Below, one piece after another: positions 1 through 11,419 of a stretch of DNA of 64,000 bases. How positions within the stretch are numbered: the stretch's first letter is position 1; each line of letters starts with the position of its first letter. The stretch lies in the NCBI GenBank assembly GCA_032629725.1, contig JAFEVB010000002.1, positions 1,922,001 to 1,986,000 on the forward strand. Direction: 5' to 3'. Position numbers and translations under genes: made by a program. The notes under the pieces are model-generated. The model was not told the origin of the DNA, ran no database searches, and was given only the letters and a program-made list of their open reading frames with translations. This stretch comes from Gremmenia infestans (lineage: Eukaryota; Ascomycota; Leotiomycetes; Helotiales; Hamatocanthoscyphaceae).

Positions 1-603
1 CTTGAAAAGAGCATGCACTTGGAAAAGGCTACCCCCCGACCAAGGCTAGTTCCTTTTCCAGGAAATATGCCATCAAAAATCCAACATCTTTCCACTAACA
101 CACTGTACGGTAAACACTGAATTAAGAGCATGAAAAACACGCAACAAGGAAACGCAAGTTTATAAAGCTTTATCCTTGCGGGTGTCACAGAAAAGGACTC
201 ATATATAGTAAGACTGCAAAGGTCTTTTGGTAGTTCCAGATCAATGCAGTAGAAGATGAGGTTAGGAAATGATAAGCTAATCGGCTAATACTCATATATA
301 CGCCTAAGTTACGTTGAAACGAGAACTAAGCAATGCGATAAGATACTGTACAGTACAGTACTGTACCGTACCTTAGCTTGCACATGTGCCAGTAACATTA
401 TTTAATTGGCCAATGGAGAAGCCAATGGAGAAGCTTCCCCTCCAAAAACCCAATCTTCTTCTTTTTGGATAATATTGGTAAAACTGAGAACTTGTTTGCT
501 GTCACTACCTTTCTGGCAGAAATTCATAGTTTTATCGCAGTCCCTGGCAGTTTCAATCTGCGGAGCTCGAGGGCAATACAATATTCTACCTGGCTTTATC
601 GTC
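1..603. other. Upstream region of VTC4
   Basis: No gene was recognised here. The frame of VTC4 is open back to about 406 but contains no ATG before 604, so this is best read as promoter and 5' leader. It holds a GTAC-rich self-complementary tract at 344-372, the palindrome GCACATGTGC at 380-389, and a direct 12-base repeat (gccaatggagaa, twice) at about 409-432. No CACGTG phosphate-response element was seen. Confidence 0.6.
344..372. repeat. GTAC/ACAGT self-complementary tract
   Basis: The tract consists of overlapping short palindromes such as actgtacagt and acagtactgt. A similar tacagtacagtacag run occurs at 6164-6178, in the upstream region of another gene. Function is unknown. Confidence 0.6.
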
Positions 604-3140
604 ATGAAGTTCGGCGAGCAGCTCCGCTCGAGTATAATTGACGAGTACGAATGGTACTACATCGCCTACGATGAGCTGAAGGAGACATTGAAGAAGGACT
701 ATGTGTCGCCTCCCACCAAGAAGAACCCCAAACCGAAGAGGCAGGAGTGGACCGAGGAGGACGAGGGCAAGTTCATCTCGCGCATCGAGCAGGAACTAGA
801 TAAAGTCTATACGAAGCAGAAGCTCAAGATCATTGAGATATCCCGACGGATCGGGAGTACCGAGAAGGAAGTCAAAGATGTTGTGCAAAGAATGGAAAGT
901 AGGAGGCCCAGGGCCAGAGATGGTAGTGGTGTCCAGGATGATGATGAGCCGGATAGCGAGGACTTCATGTTGCTGGAGGAGGATCTGAACGAGATCACTG
1001 CAGAGGTCAATGATCTCGCCAAATTCGTCCAGCTGAACTACACGGGCTTCCAGAAGATTATCAAGAAGCACGACGTAAGTTTGAATCTTTGCTTTGTAGG
1101 CAAGGCTGACCATAGCAGAAACAAACGAAATGGATCCTCAAACCTGTTTTCGCGACGCGACTTAAGGCCAAACCCTTTTTCAAGGATAATTACGATTCGG
1201 ATATCATCAAGCTTTCAAAATTGTGGGATACTGTCAAGTCGAAGGGAAAGCCTGTGACGGGTGATAGCGCCGCAGGTGGTAGCCAGGGCAGCTTCATTCG
1301 ACAAACAACCAAATACTGGGTGCACAAGGACAATATCACCGAGGTGAAGCTTATCATAATGAAGGTGTGTATATTTCAGTTTTGGGGTGGTCATTTTCTC
1401 TAATAATAAATAGCACCTCCCTGTTCTCGTTTTCAACTCAAATAAAGAGTTTGATGAGAAAGATACGGCCATTACCTCCATCTACTACGATAACCCCGAA
1501 GTGTGGGATCTCTACGAAGGTCGCCTGAAAAAGACAGAAGGCGCGGAAGCGATACGTCTGCGATGGTATGGTGGAATGGATACAGAAACCATTTTCGTGG
1601 AGAGGAAGACACATCGTGAAGACTGGACTGGCGAGAAGTCAGTAAAGGCTAGATTTGCTATGAAGGAGAAGAATGTCAATGCATACCTAAAAGGAGACGT
1701 GCTTCCGGAAGCCATTTTCGAAAAGGCACGGAAAGATGGGAAGAAACCTGCTGCGGTTATAAACGAGGATGAACGACTTGCAAAGGAAATCCAGTATTCG
1801 ATATTGAAAAAAGGGTATAAGCCAGTCTGCCGGTCGTTTTACCACCGTACCGCCTTTCAACTACCTGCTGATGCTCGAGTTCGAATTTCTCTCGATACGG
1901 AACTTACAATGGTTCGCGAGGATAACCTCGACGGGCGTGCCAGAGCGGGTGACAACTGGAGACGAATGGACATTGGAATCGACTTTCCGTTCTCGCAATT
2001 GCCACCTGAGGATATCGAAATCTTTCCATACGCAGTCCTTGAGGTGAAGCTTCAGACGCAAACTGGCCAAGAACCACCTGATTGGGTTCGACAACTGATT
2101 TCCAGCCATCTGGTTGAAGCTGTACCAAAATTCTCTAAATTCATCCACGGGACAGCAACACTCTTCCCTACTCGTATCAATTTGATCCCTTTCTGGTTTC
2201 CACAGATGGATATCGATATTCGTAAACCCGCCACACATAACTTTGGCATCCACCATGCTCCTCGGACGAATACAACTAGCACTAGCGACGATGAGGATGA
2301 CGATTCCGACGATGATTACGATATCTCACAGGAGTCATTGAACACTGCTGTTGCAAATAGCTCGGACGAGAATATCAATCAGTTACGCAAGACCCGCGAT
2401 GAACTGGGCGATCGAGACTTACAGAACCGTGCTACCGGAAATTCTCTGGACATTGAAGAGCAATTAGCTGCGCTTCCTCTTAATGAGGATTACCCTCTAT
2501 ATGACTCCGATGAGGAAGATGACGAGGTAGAAGCCATCGAAGAAGCGCGTCGGATTGGAGGTTGGCCATATTACTCGAAGGTTATGAAGAAGCACGCAAG
2601 ATTGGCTGGCCAGTCCGTGCTTAACACTCTGCGTATAGTCAAGCCAATAGCAAAGCCATCAGAGGTCCCTAGAAGTGGAATGCAAGCTCAACTTGGAGAG
2701 GGTAGGATTATCAGCAGGAGATTCAAAGCACCAAAGGGCAAGAAGATTCATGTGCCGGTGAGAGTAGAGCCAAAGGTCTTCTTTGCTGCCGAGAGGACTT
2801 TCTTGTCTTGGGTATGTATTCCATTCACATGTTGGTGACAATACTGACATTTATGCAGCTTGAGATTTCCATCTGGCTCGCTTTAGCAGCCACGACACTA
2901 CTGAATTTCGGCGACAAGCCATCACGCATGTCCTTCTTTGCCTCTGGAAGTTTGACTGCCATTGCCGCTTTTTTCCTCCTCTACTCCGTCGGTATCTACA
3001 TGTGGAGAAGTTATGCAATCCGGACGCGGAAGGCTATCAAATACCACGATAAATTTGGACCAACCATGTTATGTGTGATGTTGGTCCTCACTCTGGTACT
3101 GAATGCTGTGTTTGAGTTGAAGGAAAGGGAGTTTATTTAA
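604..3140 (+). CDS. VTC4: Vacuolar transporter chaperone 4 (polyphosphate polymerase)
   Basis: Catalytic subunit of the VTC complex, which makes inorganic polyphosphate from ATP and moves it into the vacuole. Exons are 604-1074, 1119-1364, 1414-2811 and 2859-3140; all phases agree and give 798 residues. The first in-frame ATG begins [10 protein letters not shown], the canonical SPX start. The SPX domain spans about residues 1-200 and includes the lysine-rich KIIKKHDK segment, the type of site that binds inositol pyrophosphates in this family. The polymerase tunnel domain follows, with [17 protein letters not shown] and a Lys in [10 protein letters not shown]. An acidic, disordered linker precedes three hydrophobic helices encoded mainly by the last exon (DUF202-like). 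Yeast Vtc4 is about 720 residues; the extra length lies mostly in the linker. The catalytic arginines favour Vtc4 over Vtc2 or Vtc3. Confidence 0.95.
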
Positions 3141-3675
3141 TGTGCTGGGAGAGTAGTGTAGCGTAAGGAGTATGGGTGCTGAAGATCGTGTAGCTGCCCA
3201 CATTGTACATTACAAGAGGGATGTCATTTTCTGTTGCTGAAATCCGACTGATACTTACCTATGTAATGGGATAAATAGCGTCGCAACTAATACAAGCTAT
3301 GCTTCATGTGCTTCTAGAAACAGGGTTGTTAAGACAACCCCTAAGTTTTACCAAATGGTTTAGGTAAGTATCCCAAGAGAATACCTTGCTTCTCTAGTGT
3401 GTGTTGTAGATGAGGGTAGAATAGTAAGTGCTTATCTTGGGGGGAAGCACTCGAGAAGTACTCTCAGCACAACTAAGTCTTTCAACATCATCCGCATAAC
3501 AGCCTAGTAGATATGATAGATTTTTCTTTATTTTTTCAACGACTTCCGATTCCATACCTACAAAGTGTAAAGAACCGGAATAGAAAAGAAGTCAAATCAC
3601 GTGAAACCTGCTGCCTACCTACCCCTACCTACCCAGGACCCTCAACTCAGCCTCGTCTATAGCACTTTTCTGCAA

Positions 3676-3722
<47 letters not shown>

Positions 3723-3757
3723 AGATTGCTTATTAAGTTCCGAGTATCTAAATAAGC
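3141..3757. other. Intergenic region VTC4-GDSL hydrolase
   Basis: No gene was recognised. The stretch holds the VTC4 3' end, a run of TACCTACC-like repeats at about 3612-3640, and a long TC microsatellite just upstream of the hydrolase start. Confidence 0.6.
3679..3718 (+). repeat. (TC)20 microsatellite
   Basis: A perfect TC dinucleotide run of 20 units ends 39 bases before the hydrolase ATG. Pyrimidine tracts just upstream of the start are common in filamentous-fungal promoters and leaders. Its length is likely polymorphic. Confidence 0.95.
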
Positions 3758-4624
3758 ATGGAGCCCAAGCCCCTCAGAATCCTCTGCTTCGGCGACTCCC
3801 TCACAGAAGGCTACACGCACCACGGCCTCAGCTACGCACCCTACTGCACGACCATGAAAAAAGTCCTCACAGCAGCCTTGCCGGAAGAAGAGTGGGATAT
3901 CAGTGTTGATGAGCAGGGGGTTAGTGGAGAGCTGGTGCTGTATATGGGGGGACGGATGGGAGAGATTTGTATGTTTTGTCCTGTCCTCTTGTTTTCTTTT
4001 CTTTTCCTTCCCCTCATATCTCTTCTTTTCTACTCCATACAAATTCCGTAGGGTCAGCTTGGGAGGAATCGAAAATAGGTTTGATTTGATGTCATGTTTA
4101 GTTAATTAAGTAAACGGATAAATAGATGCGTCAGATCGAACGTCTGAAGAACCATACGACCTCGTGATTTTCCTAGGCGGGACAAACGATCTCGGCTATG
4201 GACGACCCGCGAATGATATATTTACGGATATCAAGAACGTGCTGCAGATGCCACTGGATCATGGGGCGCGGGTGGTAGTTATGACGGTGCCTGAGTGTGG
4301 GGTTAAGAGCGAGAAGTTGGATGCGAAGAGGGATGAGTTGAATGGGTCTATTAGGCGGTTTGTGGAGGAGAAGGAAAGCTTGTAAGGGAAGCTGTTCTTT
4401 GGAATCAATCGAATAATGAAGGGATGTTTTGACTAACGAGCTGGCTGTGGATTTCTAGGTTTCTGTTTGATTTGAAGGAAAAGATTCCGTATCATAGTAT
4501 GAGTGAGGAAGAGAGAAAGGAGATTTGGGATGATGGATTGCATTTTACCGCTAAGGGGTATGCGAGGTTGGGAAGAGGGGTTGGGGAGAGGGTGGTGGAG
4601 ATTATGAGTGAGGGGGGGAAATGA
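3758..4624 (+). CDS. SGNH/GDSL-type hydrolase
   Basis: A small esterase/lipase-like hydrolase of 210 residues. Exons are 3758-3968, 4126-4381 and 4459-4624, with GTATGT and GTAAGG donors and consistent phases. The GDSL blocks are visible: block I CFGDSLTEGY with the nucleophile Ser14, block III GGTNDLG with the oxyanion-hole Asn, and block V DGLHFTAKGY with the catalytic Asp and His. There is no obvious signal peptide, so an intracellular enzyme is likely; the substrate cannot be inferred. The family covers acylhydrolases, thioesterases and isoamyl-acetate-type esterases. The gene lies between VTC4 (same strand) and a membrane-protein gene on the opposite strand, with no evident functional link. 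Confidence 0.88.
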
Positions 4625-4835
4625 TTCATGAGGTATCATTTCCGGGGATTTCTTAGAGCTCAATGGAGGGGTTCTAGGTATTAGATAGTGAGATGGATGA
4701 AGGCTTCATAAACACTGGCGTTCAAATGCAAGCTTTGGAGACTTTACATCATTCATTAAGACTAGACCTATGTACACCCACTCAATATTTACAAACCTAT
4801 TTACAAATATTAACTCCAAATGTTTAATAGATTCT

Positions 4836-5936
4836 TCAAGCTAGTTCATGCCTCGGAGCATCGTTTCCACGCAATTCCTGTCTCCCAATAATAGTTTCTG
4901 CGCCGTAGGACTCTTTCTCAGGAGGATATTCTCTACTCCCATAGCCACTACGAGAATCCTCCGATATTGGCACTACCGGAAGATCCCCCATTCCACTGCT
5001 GATATCACTATATGCTGTCGAGTTTTGAGACATGGGACTTCGCACAATATGCTCCATGTTCACTTGCATATTCCCAAGTTCTGGGCGGTGTCCTACCACT
5101 GGGTAATGTTCTACCAGCGCTCCCCTATCTGTGACTGGCGACGGTCCCACTTCCGCACCGCTGTAGCTCCCTTGCTTGTTCCGTCGATGGCGCATTGCAA
5201 AGAATATCATGAGTCCGATTATGATGAGACCACCGATTGCGGATCCTATACCGATTCCGGCCTTTGCTCCTGTGCTCAAGGTCCCTGCGCTGGACGTACT
5301 CTTGCTGACAGAAATGGCCGAGGCCGAGGGAGAGGCAGATACACCAACAGGGGCAGAAGGATCTGAGGTAGAACTTGTATGTGTATGCATACTTATGGAA
5401 GCAGCAGTCGTACTCACAACACTCGGCACGGTATAGTATCCATGTCCCAAATGTACAGGGCCCGGCGCATCAAATTCCTCGGGCTCCGGATCATCGCAGT
5501 GTATAATGCCATCTGTACTGCCACAGCAATGCCACCTGTCTGTCGTTTTGTTGTAGACGATATCTGTGAAGTTGAAGGAGGAACAGTGGGTGTTGCAGTT
5601 TGGGGAATTCAGGCTGGGATCTGTGCAACCGCCGACGTAGTAGCCGGTTGTCTGGCCTTGAGTAGGGCCTGCGTGTGTGTATTGGCATATGCCATCGGCG
5701 AGACAGGTGTCATTAACTGCGCAGCAGGTTTTGTAGCCCTGGGTCTATTAGAAAGGAAGTAACAACGGGAGGGTAAGACGCACGGTACCGGGTGATATAA
5801 CACCACATGGTCCGCCTAGGGAGGATTGTATTTGATTGTTCGTCTCATACCAGCAGGATGTGTCGAGGCTGTTTGCTTTTACATTTGGGATACTGAGGAA
5901 GAGGGCAATTGCAAAGAGGGGTGTTGACGAGCGCAT
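4836..5936 (-). CDS. Cysteine-rich single-pass membrane protein, sensor-like
   Basis: A 353-residue type I membrane protein. Exons are 5936-5784 and 5744-4836, joined by a short intron with a GTGCGT donor. An N-terminal signal peptide (MRSSTPLFAIALFLSI) is followed by an ectodomain with many cysteines, including CWYE, KTCCAVNDTC, CQYTHAG, GGCTD, NCNTHCSSF and WHCCGS. A Ser/Thr-rich stalk follows, then one transmembrane helix (AIGGLIIIGLMIFFAM) capped by RHRRNK, and a cytoplasmic tail of about 110 residues. This architecture resembles fungal Mid2/Wsc-type wall sensors and the Cys-rich membrane-protein families common in Pezizomycotina, but no specific family is claimed. Ligand and function are unknown. 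Confidence in the gene model is high; confidence in any role is low. Confidence 0.8.
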
Positions 5937-6971
5937 CTTGTGCTCCTACTACCTCCACGAGGTATCTGTCTCTGATGCCTAAAAGTATCGACCAAATGGA
6001 GCGTCCGTACACCAATGCTTCAATTGCTTGTAGGCGAAACACATATATCGAGTATGCAAGCAACAGTAGACACTGAAGCTGGGTAGAAACTTAGATGGTA
6101 GAGTGAAAAGGAAAAGACCCGGGAAACAGGAACAGGCATAGGGATTGGCTACCGACGGGTTTATACAGTACAGTACAGGTCAAGAAAGAGCACCTCATTA
6201 AGGCACAGTTCCTCCGAGACTGTGGAGTACATCTGCACAAGCACAGCTCCGTATTGTTATCAAGTCACTTCCAGTTGCCGACTACTCCGTATTAGTGGCT
6301 TCGTCGGAGGGATCCCCAATCATATTTCACGGAACAAGGAACCCCTCCAGAGAAAGTGGGCAAGCTGTGGGCACCTGTCGGCTGAGGGGCCACATGGAGG
6401 ATGTAATCTTAGCTTTGATCCTAGATCAAGCTTAACTTCTCGTCCCGCTTAAAATTTAAAATAGAATGATTTAAAGGACGTTTCAGATAAGAATCACCTC
6501 ATCGCTTTCAAATTCTAGATTTCAAAATACTTCAACTTGCGGATACAAATAGAGCCGTCTAGTCTGCGGTGCCTACAGCTTAGCGTGGCGCATTCTGATG
6601 TGCCTTGAATCCCTTAAAGACGGCGTTTTTTATATGTGCAGGCATATCTCGAGATCGCGCTTCGCATTGACGCGCCAACTTAGGCAACATGTACGGGTCA
6701 GCTGATACTATTTGTAATTACAATGAGCGATCTTTTGACAGTCGAACCAGGTTGTCCCCGTTCTTACAGCCCACAAGCAAGGCACGGGAATTATTAAAGA
6801 ACCCGGCCATACTTGTGATTACTCCGTAAGTCTCAAGAAGAAATCTCCCACTGTCGCAAATGCTAGGTAGGCACTTGCCACGACGAAACCCAAGAGAAAA
6901 TGGACAAGGAAACGACTTTTTATTCTACATCGCATCGCTATAACTGTACATATACGCCTCCCAGAACTCCT
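5937..6971. other. Intergenic region, membrane protein to OST1
   Basis: About 1 kb without a convincing gene. The short open frames present have no family features. The promoter of the minus-strand membrane protein lies in its first part, including the tacagtacagtacag run at 6164-6178. The rest is the 3' flank of OST1. Confidence 0.5.
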
Positions 6972-8554
6972 CTAAGATCGCTTGCTCTTTATTGTGACAT
7001 CCAGACTGCCAATTCCCCACGCCGCAGCGAACAAGCTCAAAAATGTCACAAACATCACCAATGGTTTCCGGAAACCAGCTAGGAGTGGGTAGTCATAGGT
7101 CACTATCAGCTCACGGTCTCGGAGATCATCGACAATGTTGATTGCAGTCAGAGTGAGTGCTGTGCGGCCGGTAGTGTCCATGAATGTTCGGTGGAGGGAG
7201 GTGCTAGCGCTAATCAGAGGGACGGTGGTGCTGTATTGAACGTTCCTGCGACTTGTTAGCAGATGCAGTGTTGAGTAGAAGTGGATGACATACTCAGCGC
7301 CCTCTGGGAGGATCACACGAAGCTCGATATGTTCGTACTCGATTCCTTCAGGCTGTTTTGGCCCCTCCAGGAAAGGTACATTCAGAACATAGCCTTCTCC
7401 ACCACTCAGTTTACGCAGGTACTTTTTGAGATCCGCGTTCCATCCGACACGGAATGGATAGTTCCAGCCTCCGAATACTGGATATCTGGGCTTGATCTCA
7501 AGGTTGGCCTCGCGTCTGTTACTCCTGAATCTGGATGTAGAGACGTTACCAATAACATCCGTGAAGTATGGCTCCAAGCTTCCAACTCTCAAAGGAAACC
7601 TGAGTTCCTTCACTGCTGTGGATGGAGGATTGTAGTATGTCTGAGAAGCCCACTCGACTCGGGAGAACTGCTTGCTAAGGTTGGCAGCCCGGTTTGTCAT
7701 GATATATCGCTCCTCGAATGCAATATTTCCACCCCAGTGGCTAACTTCAATATCCCTCTCCAACTCTGATACGTGGATCAATGGCTTCGTGAATTCGTAT
7801 CGGACCTTGACTGGCTCCACGGCACCAGCTGGTACCTCTCCATATGATCCATATGTGAACTTGGAGCCCTGCTTCTGGGGCGATTCCGGTGAACCCTTTG
7901 TTCCTGGGACAATCGTGTATTCAGGAACCGTAGTCGAGGGAAACTTGACCTCCGTCTTCTGCTTCAATGTATCATATGCTGACTGGTAATACGCGGAGAA
8001 AGTGTAAACGAGGTATTGCTTGTCTGCTTGGGCAATGGTCGCTGGTAGAGGGTTCAATGCCGAGAGGTAGTAGAAAGAAATGCCTAATGTTTGCTGTGCC
8101 TTGGGAGCAAGGGGTGCTGGAAGATGTATGCGATAGAATTGCGTGTCACTATAGCATCATGTTAGTGCCTGTCAATGGTAGGTAGATAATGAACTTGCCT
8201 TGTAGTGTCAAATTCAACAGCCTCCACTTCGAACAAAGGACTTTCTGGATTCTTCCTGTCCTTCACCTCTAGTCCCCCAATTGTCGCCATCTGCTGGGAC
8301 GTGAATGGTATGAAATACTCATCTTGGGGCGTACTGGCGACGTTCTCAATCACCACATTGATGGATTCTTTTGGATGGCTCTTCTCTAGATTGATAATAT
8401 GTACCAAGTTGGCATTTTTGAAATTCTGCGCGGGTCTGAAGGTTGAGGGTAAAATGAGTTTGGAGGTAAGTGGTTTCGTCAAGTTTCCCTTCTCTACGCA
8501 AACAGCAGCGGATGCAAATGAGAGGACGGCGGTTGCGATCGCCAATGGCCTCAT
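6972..8554 (-). CDS. OST1: Oligosaccharyltransferase subunit Ost1 (ribophorin I)
   Basis: Subunit of the ER oligosaccharyltransferase that transfers the lipid-linked glycan to nascent proteins. Exons are 8554-8199 and 8148-6972, giving 510 residues (yeast Ost1 is about 476). An N-terminal signal peptide (LAIATAVLSFASAAVC) starts a lumenal ribophorin I region with conserved stretches such as FYRIHLPAPLAPKAQQ, THWGGN-like SHWGGNIAFEERY, and FPLRVGSLEPYFTDVIGNVS. A single C-terminal membrane helix (VMFVTFLSLFAAAWGIG) precedes a short KSKRS tail. The only intron has a GC donor (ACAAG/GCAAGT) with a normal AG acceptor; the join restores phase and gives FDTTSDTQFYR. It is divergent from the hexokinase gene, with 414 bp between starts. 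Confidence 0.93.
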
Positions 8555-8968
8555 CTTGAATCACAGAGGCAGGCCAGCGGGAAAATCAAATGGGCCGAGG
8601 AGAAGAAAAGTCCTTGGTTTGGAGTGGTGGTGGTTGTAAGTATACGCGTAGTGATTAAGCTCTATGTACTGTAGAGCTTACGCAAGGTGTTCTTCTAGAG
8701 AAGTGTAAGCCACAGTTGTTTCCTTGTATGGCTGTGGCTGAAATAATTGATGAGTAAGCAATGTTGGTGGGGTTGCGTCGCTCTGACGAAACGGGCCGGG
8801 CAGACACATCCCACCAGGTTTTATCACAAGATTCAAAAACTCTCCCCATTTCCCATTGCTTCTTTTCCATCTCTAATCCTCTCTCATCCTCTTCACCTTC
8901 AATCTTTGGAGTCCCAAAGGTCCAGATACCGTCCATCCCTCTTCCATCTCTCGCAATTCCTGTTCAAG
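8555..8968. promoter_or_regulatory. Shared upstream region of OST1 and hexokinase
   Basis: A 414-bp divergent intergenic region between two ATGs. It carries a CT-rich stretch (about 8850-8960) just before the hexokinase start, a usual feature of highly expressed fungal genes. No other gene was seen. Confidence 0.6.
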
Positions 8969-11001
8969 ATGGTCGGTCTTGGACCCCGCCGTCCGCCTTC
9001 CCGAAAGGGTCAGTACTCCCCTATTTCCCACGTTTTGTTTGTATTCAGATGGAATTCTTGTGAGGGAGGTACTGGGGTATTCAAGGAATATACTCTGGCA
9101 TTTGGCTGTCTATCATGCCCGCGTGCCTTTGTGGTACAGTGAAGTTTCTCCCCGTTGCGAAGGAGGGGCATTCTTTCAGAGTTCACCAGCCCCGAGTTGC
9201 TTGATACTCCTATTCTGGTACTCCTGCTCTGGCATTGCTCTTGACTGATCCAGCCGCATTGTTTTCTCCTTACCCAACAACAATGTATACGCTTATATAC
9301 GCATACTTATCTCATGAGACTGGTAAAAGCAAGTCAACTCACCGCTATTACGTGCTAGTGGCCGTGTGATCTTGGCTCATGGTTGCTTTTGTGTATGCGG
9401 ACTTATACTGACATACGAATATAGGTTCTATGGCCGATGTGCCAAAGGATCTTCTCCAGCAGATCGAGCGGCTCGAAAAGCTATTCACGGTTGACGCGCC
9501 CTTGCTGAAGAAGGTCACTGACCACTTCATTACTGAGCTTGATAAGGGCTTGTCAGTCGAGGGAGGTAGCATCGTAAGTCAACATTCCACGTTCTGTTAT
9601 GTCACTTATTGAACCCTCTTAGCCTATGAACCCAACATGGTGCATGGGTTTCCCCACTGGCGATGAGACCGGGACTTTCCTTGCGCTGGATATGGGTGGA
9701 ACAAACTTGCGAGTTTGTGAGATCATCTTGACCGACCAAAAATCTGAATTCGACATCATTCAATCCAAATACCGCATGCCAGAAGAGCTGAAGACTGGCG
9801 AGGCCGATGAACTTTGGGAGTACATCGCGGACTGTCTTCAACAATTCGTCGAAACCCACCATGACGGCAAAAAGCTCGACAAATTGCACTTGGGTTTCAC
9901 CTTCTCCTTCCCAGCCACGCAAGATTACATAGACCACGGTGTTCTCCAACGATGGACCAAGGGATTTGATATTGCAGGTGTTGAAGGCGAGAATGTAGTT
10001 CCTATGTTTGAGGCTGCCATCGCCAAGCGGGTATGTCGTACCTTCTGACTTTGGGATATCACTAACATCGAGAAGGGCGTTCCCATCAAGCTAACTGCTT
10101 TGATCAATGATACTACTGGTACCATGATCGCTTCTGCTTATACCGACCCCAAGATGAAAATTGGATGTATTTTTGGTACTGGATGTAACGCAGCTTACAT
10201 GGAAGATTGTGGATCGATTCCAAAGTTGGCCCACATGAACCTCCCAAAAGATATGCCAATGGCTATCAACTGCGAGTGGGGTGCCTTTGACAACGAGCAC
10301 AAAGTCTTGCCACGAACTCAATACGACATCATCGTCGATAAAGACTCTCCACGTCCGGGTCAGCAAGCTTTCGAGAAAATGATTGCTGGTCTATACCTTG
10401 GTGAAATCTTCCGTCTCGTATTGGTGGACCTTCATGATAACAAGGAGATCCACGTCTTTGAGGGCCAGAACATTGACAAGCTCCGAAAGGCATATACCTT
10501 GGACTCGTCATTCCTTTCCTTGGTCGAAGAGTAAGTTTCGTGTATTACTATGATTTGCAGAACCTGACATAATACAGGGACCCCTTTGAGAACTTGTCTG
10601 AGACGGGCGATCTCTTCAGTAACAAGCTATCTATCACCACAACCCGCCCTGAGCTCGAGCTCATCCGTCGTCTTGCAGAGCTGATCGGAACCCGCGCTGC
10701 ACGTCTCTCTGCTTGTGGTGTCGCCGCCATTGCAAAGAAGAAGGGTTACAAAACCTGTCACGTTGGCGCCGACGGATCCGTCTTCAACAAGTATCCCCAC
10801 TTCAAGCAACGTGGTGCTGTGGCACTCCGAGAGATTCTCGACTGGCCAGCTAAAAAGAGCCCCAAGGAGGAAGACCCTATTGAAATCCTTGCTGCTGAGG
10901 ATGGTTCTGGTGTTGGTGCTGCGCTCATTGCTGCATTGACTCTCAAGCGCGTCAAGGAAGGCAATATGGCTGGTATTCTGCATCCCGAGAACTACAAGTA
11001 G
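8969..11001 (+). CDS. HXK1: Hexokinase
   Basis: Phosphorylates glucose and fructose with ATP in the first step of glycolysis; in yeasts the homologue Hxk2 also takes part in glucose repression. Five exons: 8969-9008, 9425-9573, 9623-10030, 10076-10530 and 10578-11001, all in phase, giving 491 residues. The tiny first exon encodes MVGLGPRRPPSRKG and is followed by an unusually long 416-nt intron. Visible motifs are the phosphate-1 loop LALDMGGTNLRV (about 83-94), the sugar-binding LGFTFSFPATQ, the catalytic Asp in NDTTGT (Asp211, the same number as in yeast Hxk2), and INCEWGAFDNE. Length and sequence fit the ascomycete hexokinase branch better than glucokinase. An internal ATG at 9430 could be an alternative start but would lose the conserved N-terminus. 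Confidence 0.93.
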
Positions 11002-11419
11002 ACACTGTACCGGACATAAAGAAAGGATGCTTGTATATGCCAGAAATTATGACGAAATGATAAAGAACTTGTGGTTTTACGGGGGGTTGTTTACACTAGA
11101 AAAGATTGGTCGGATTGGAGGCTAGATTACAATGTGCCTCTCCTACGGAAGCTTGGTTTTCGTCATTATGTCTTCTTTATGTACTGTGAACTATATATGC
11201 TGTTTACGAATTTAAGGAAGGAAATATCAGCTAGAATCACAAAGATATATCAACGACAAGAACGGGTGTCTAGATCTAAAAGTCTCATTCCTCCATTTGG
11301 TAGTTCTATGCACTTGAAGTACAGTATATGCTTTTAGTCTCATGTGCTACAGCACGGGTATCATTTAGTATATCTATCGCCAGCTTCATCCCTCATGAAT
11401 CCACCCCTCCCATCTCATC
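11002..11419. other. Convergent intergenic region, hexokinase/RMT2
   Basis: The 3' flanks of two convergent genes. Nothing else was seen. Confidence 0.6.

Noticed and set aside
406..603. N-terminal extension of VTC4
   Set aside because: There is no ATG in frame, and SPX proteins begin at the MKFG segment used here.
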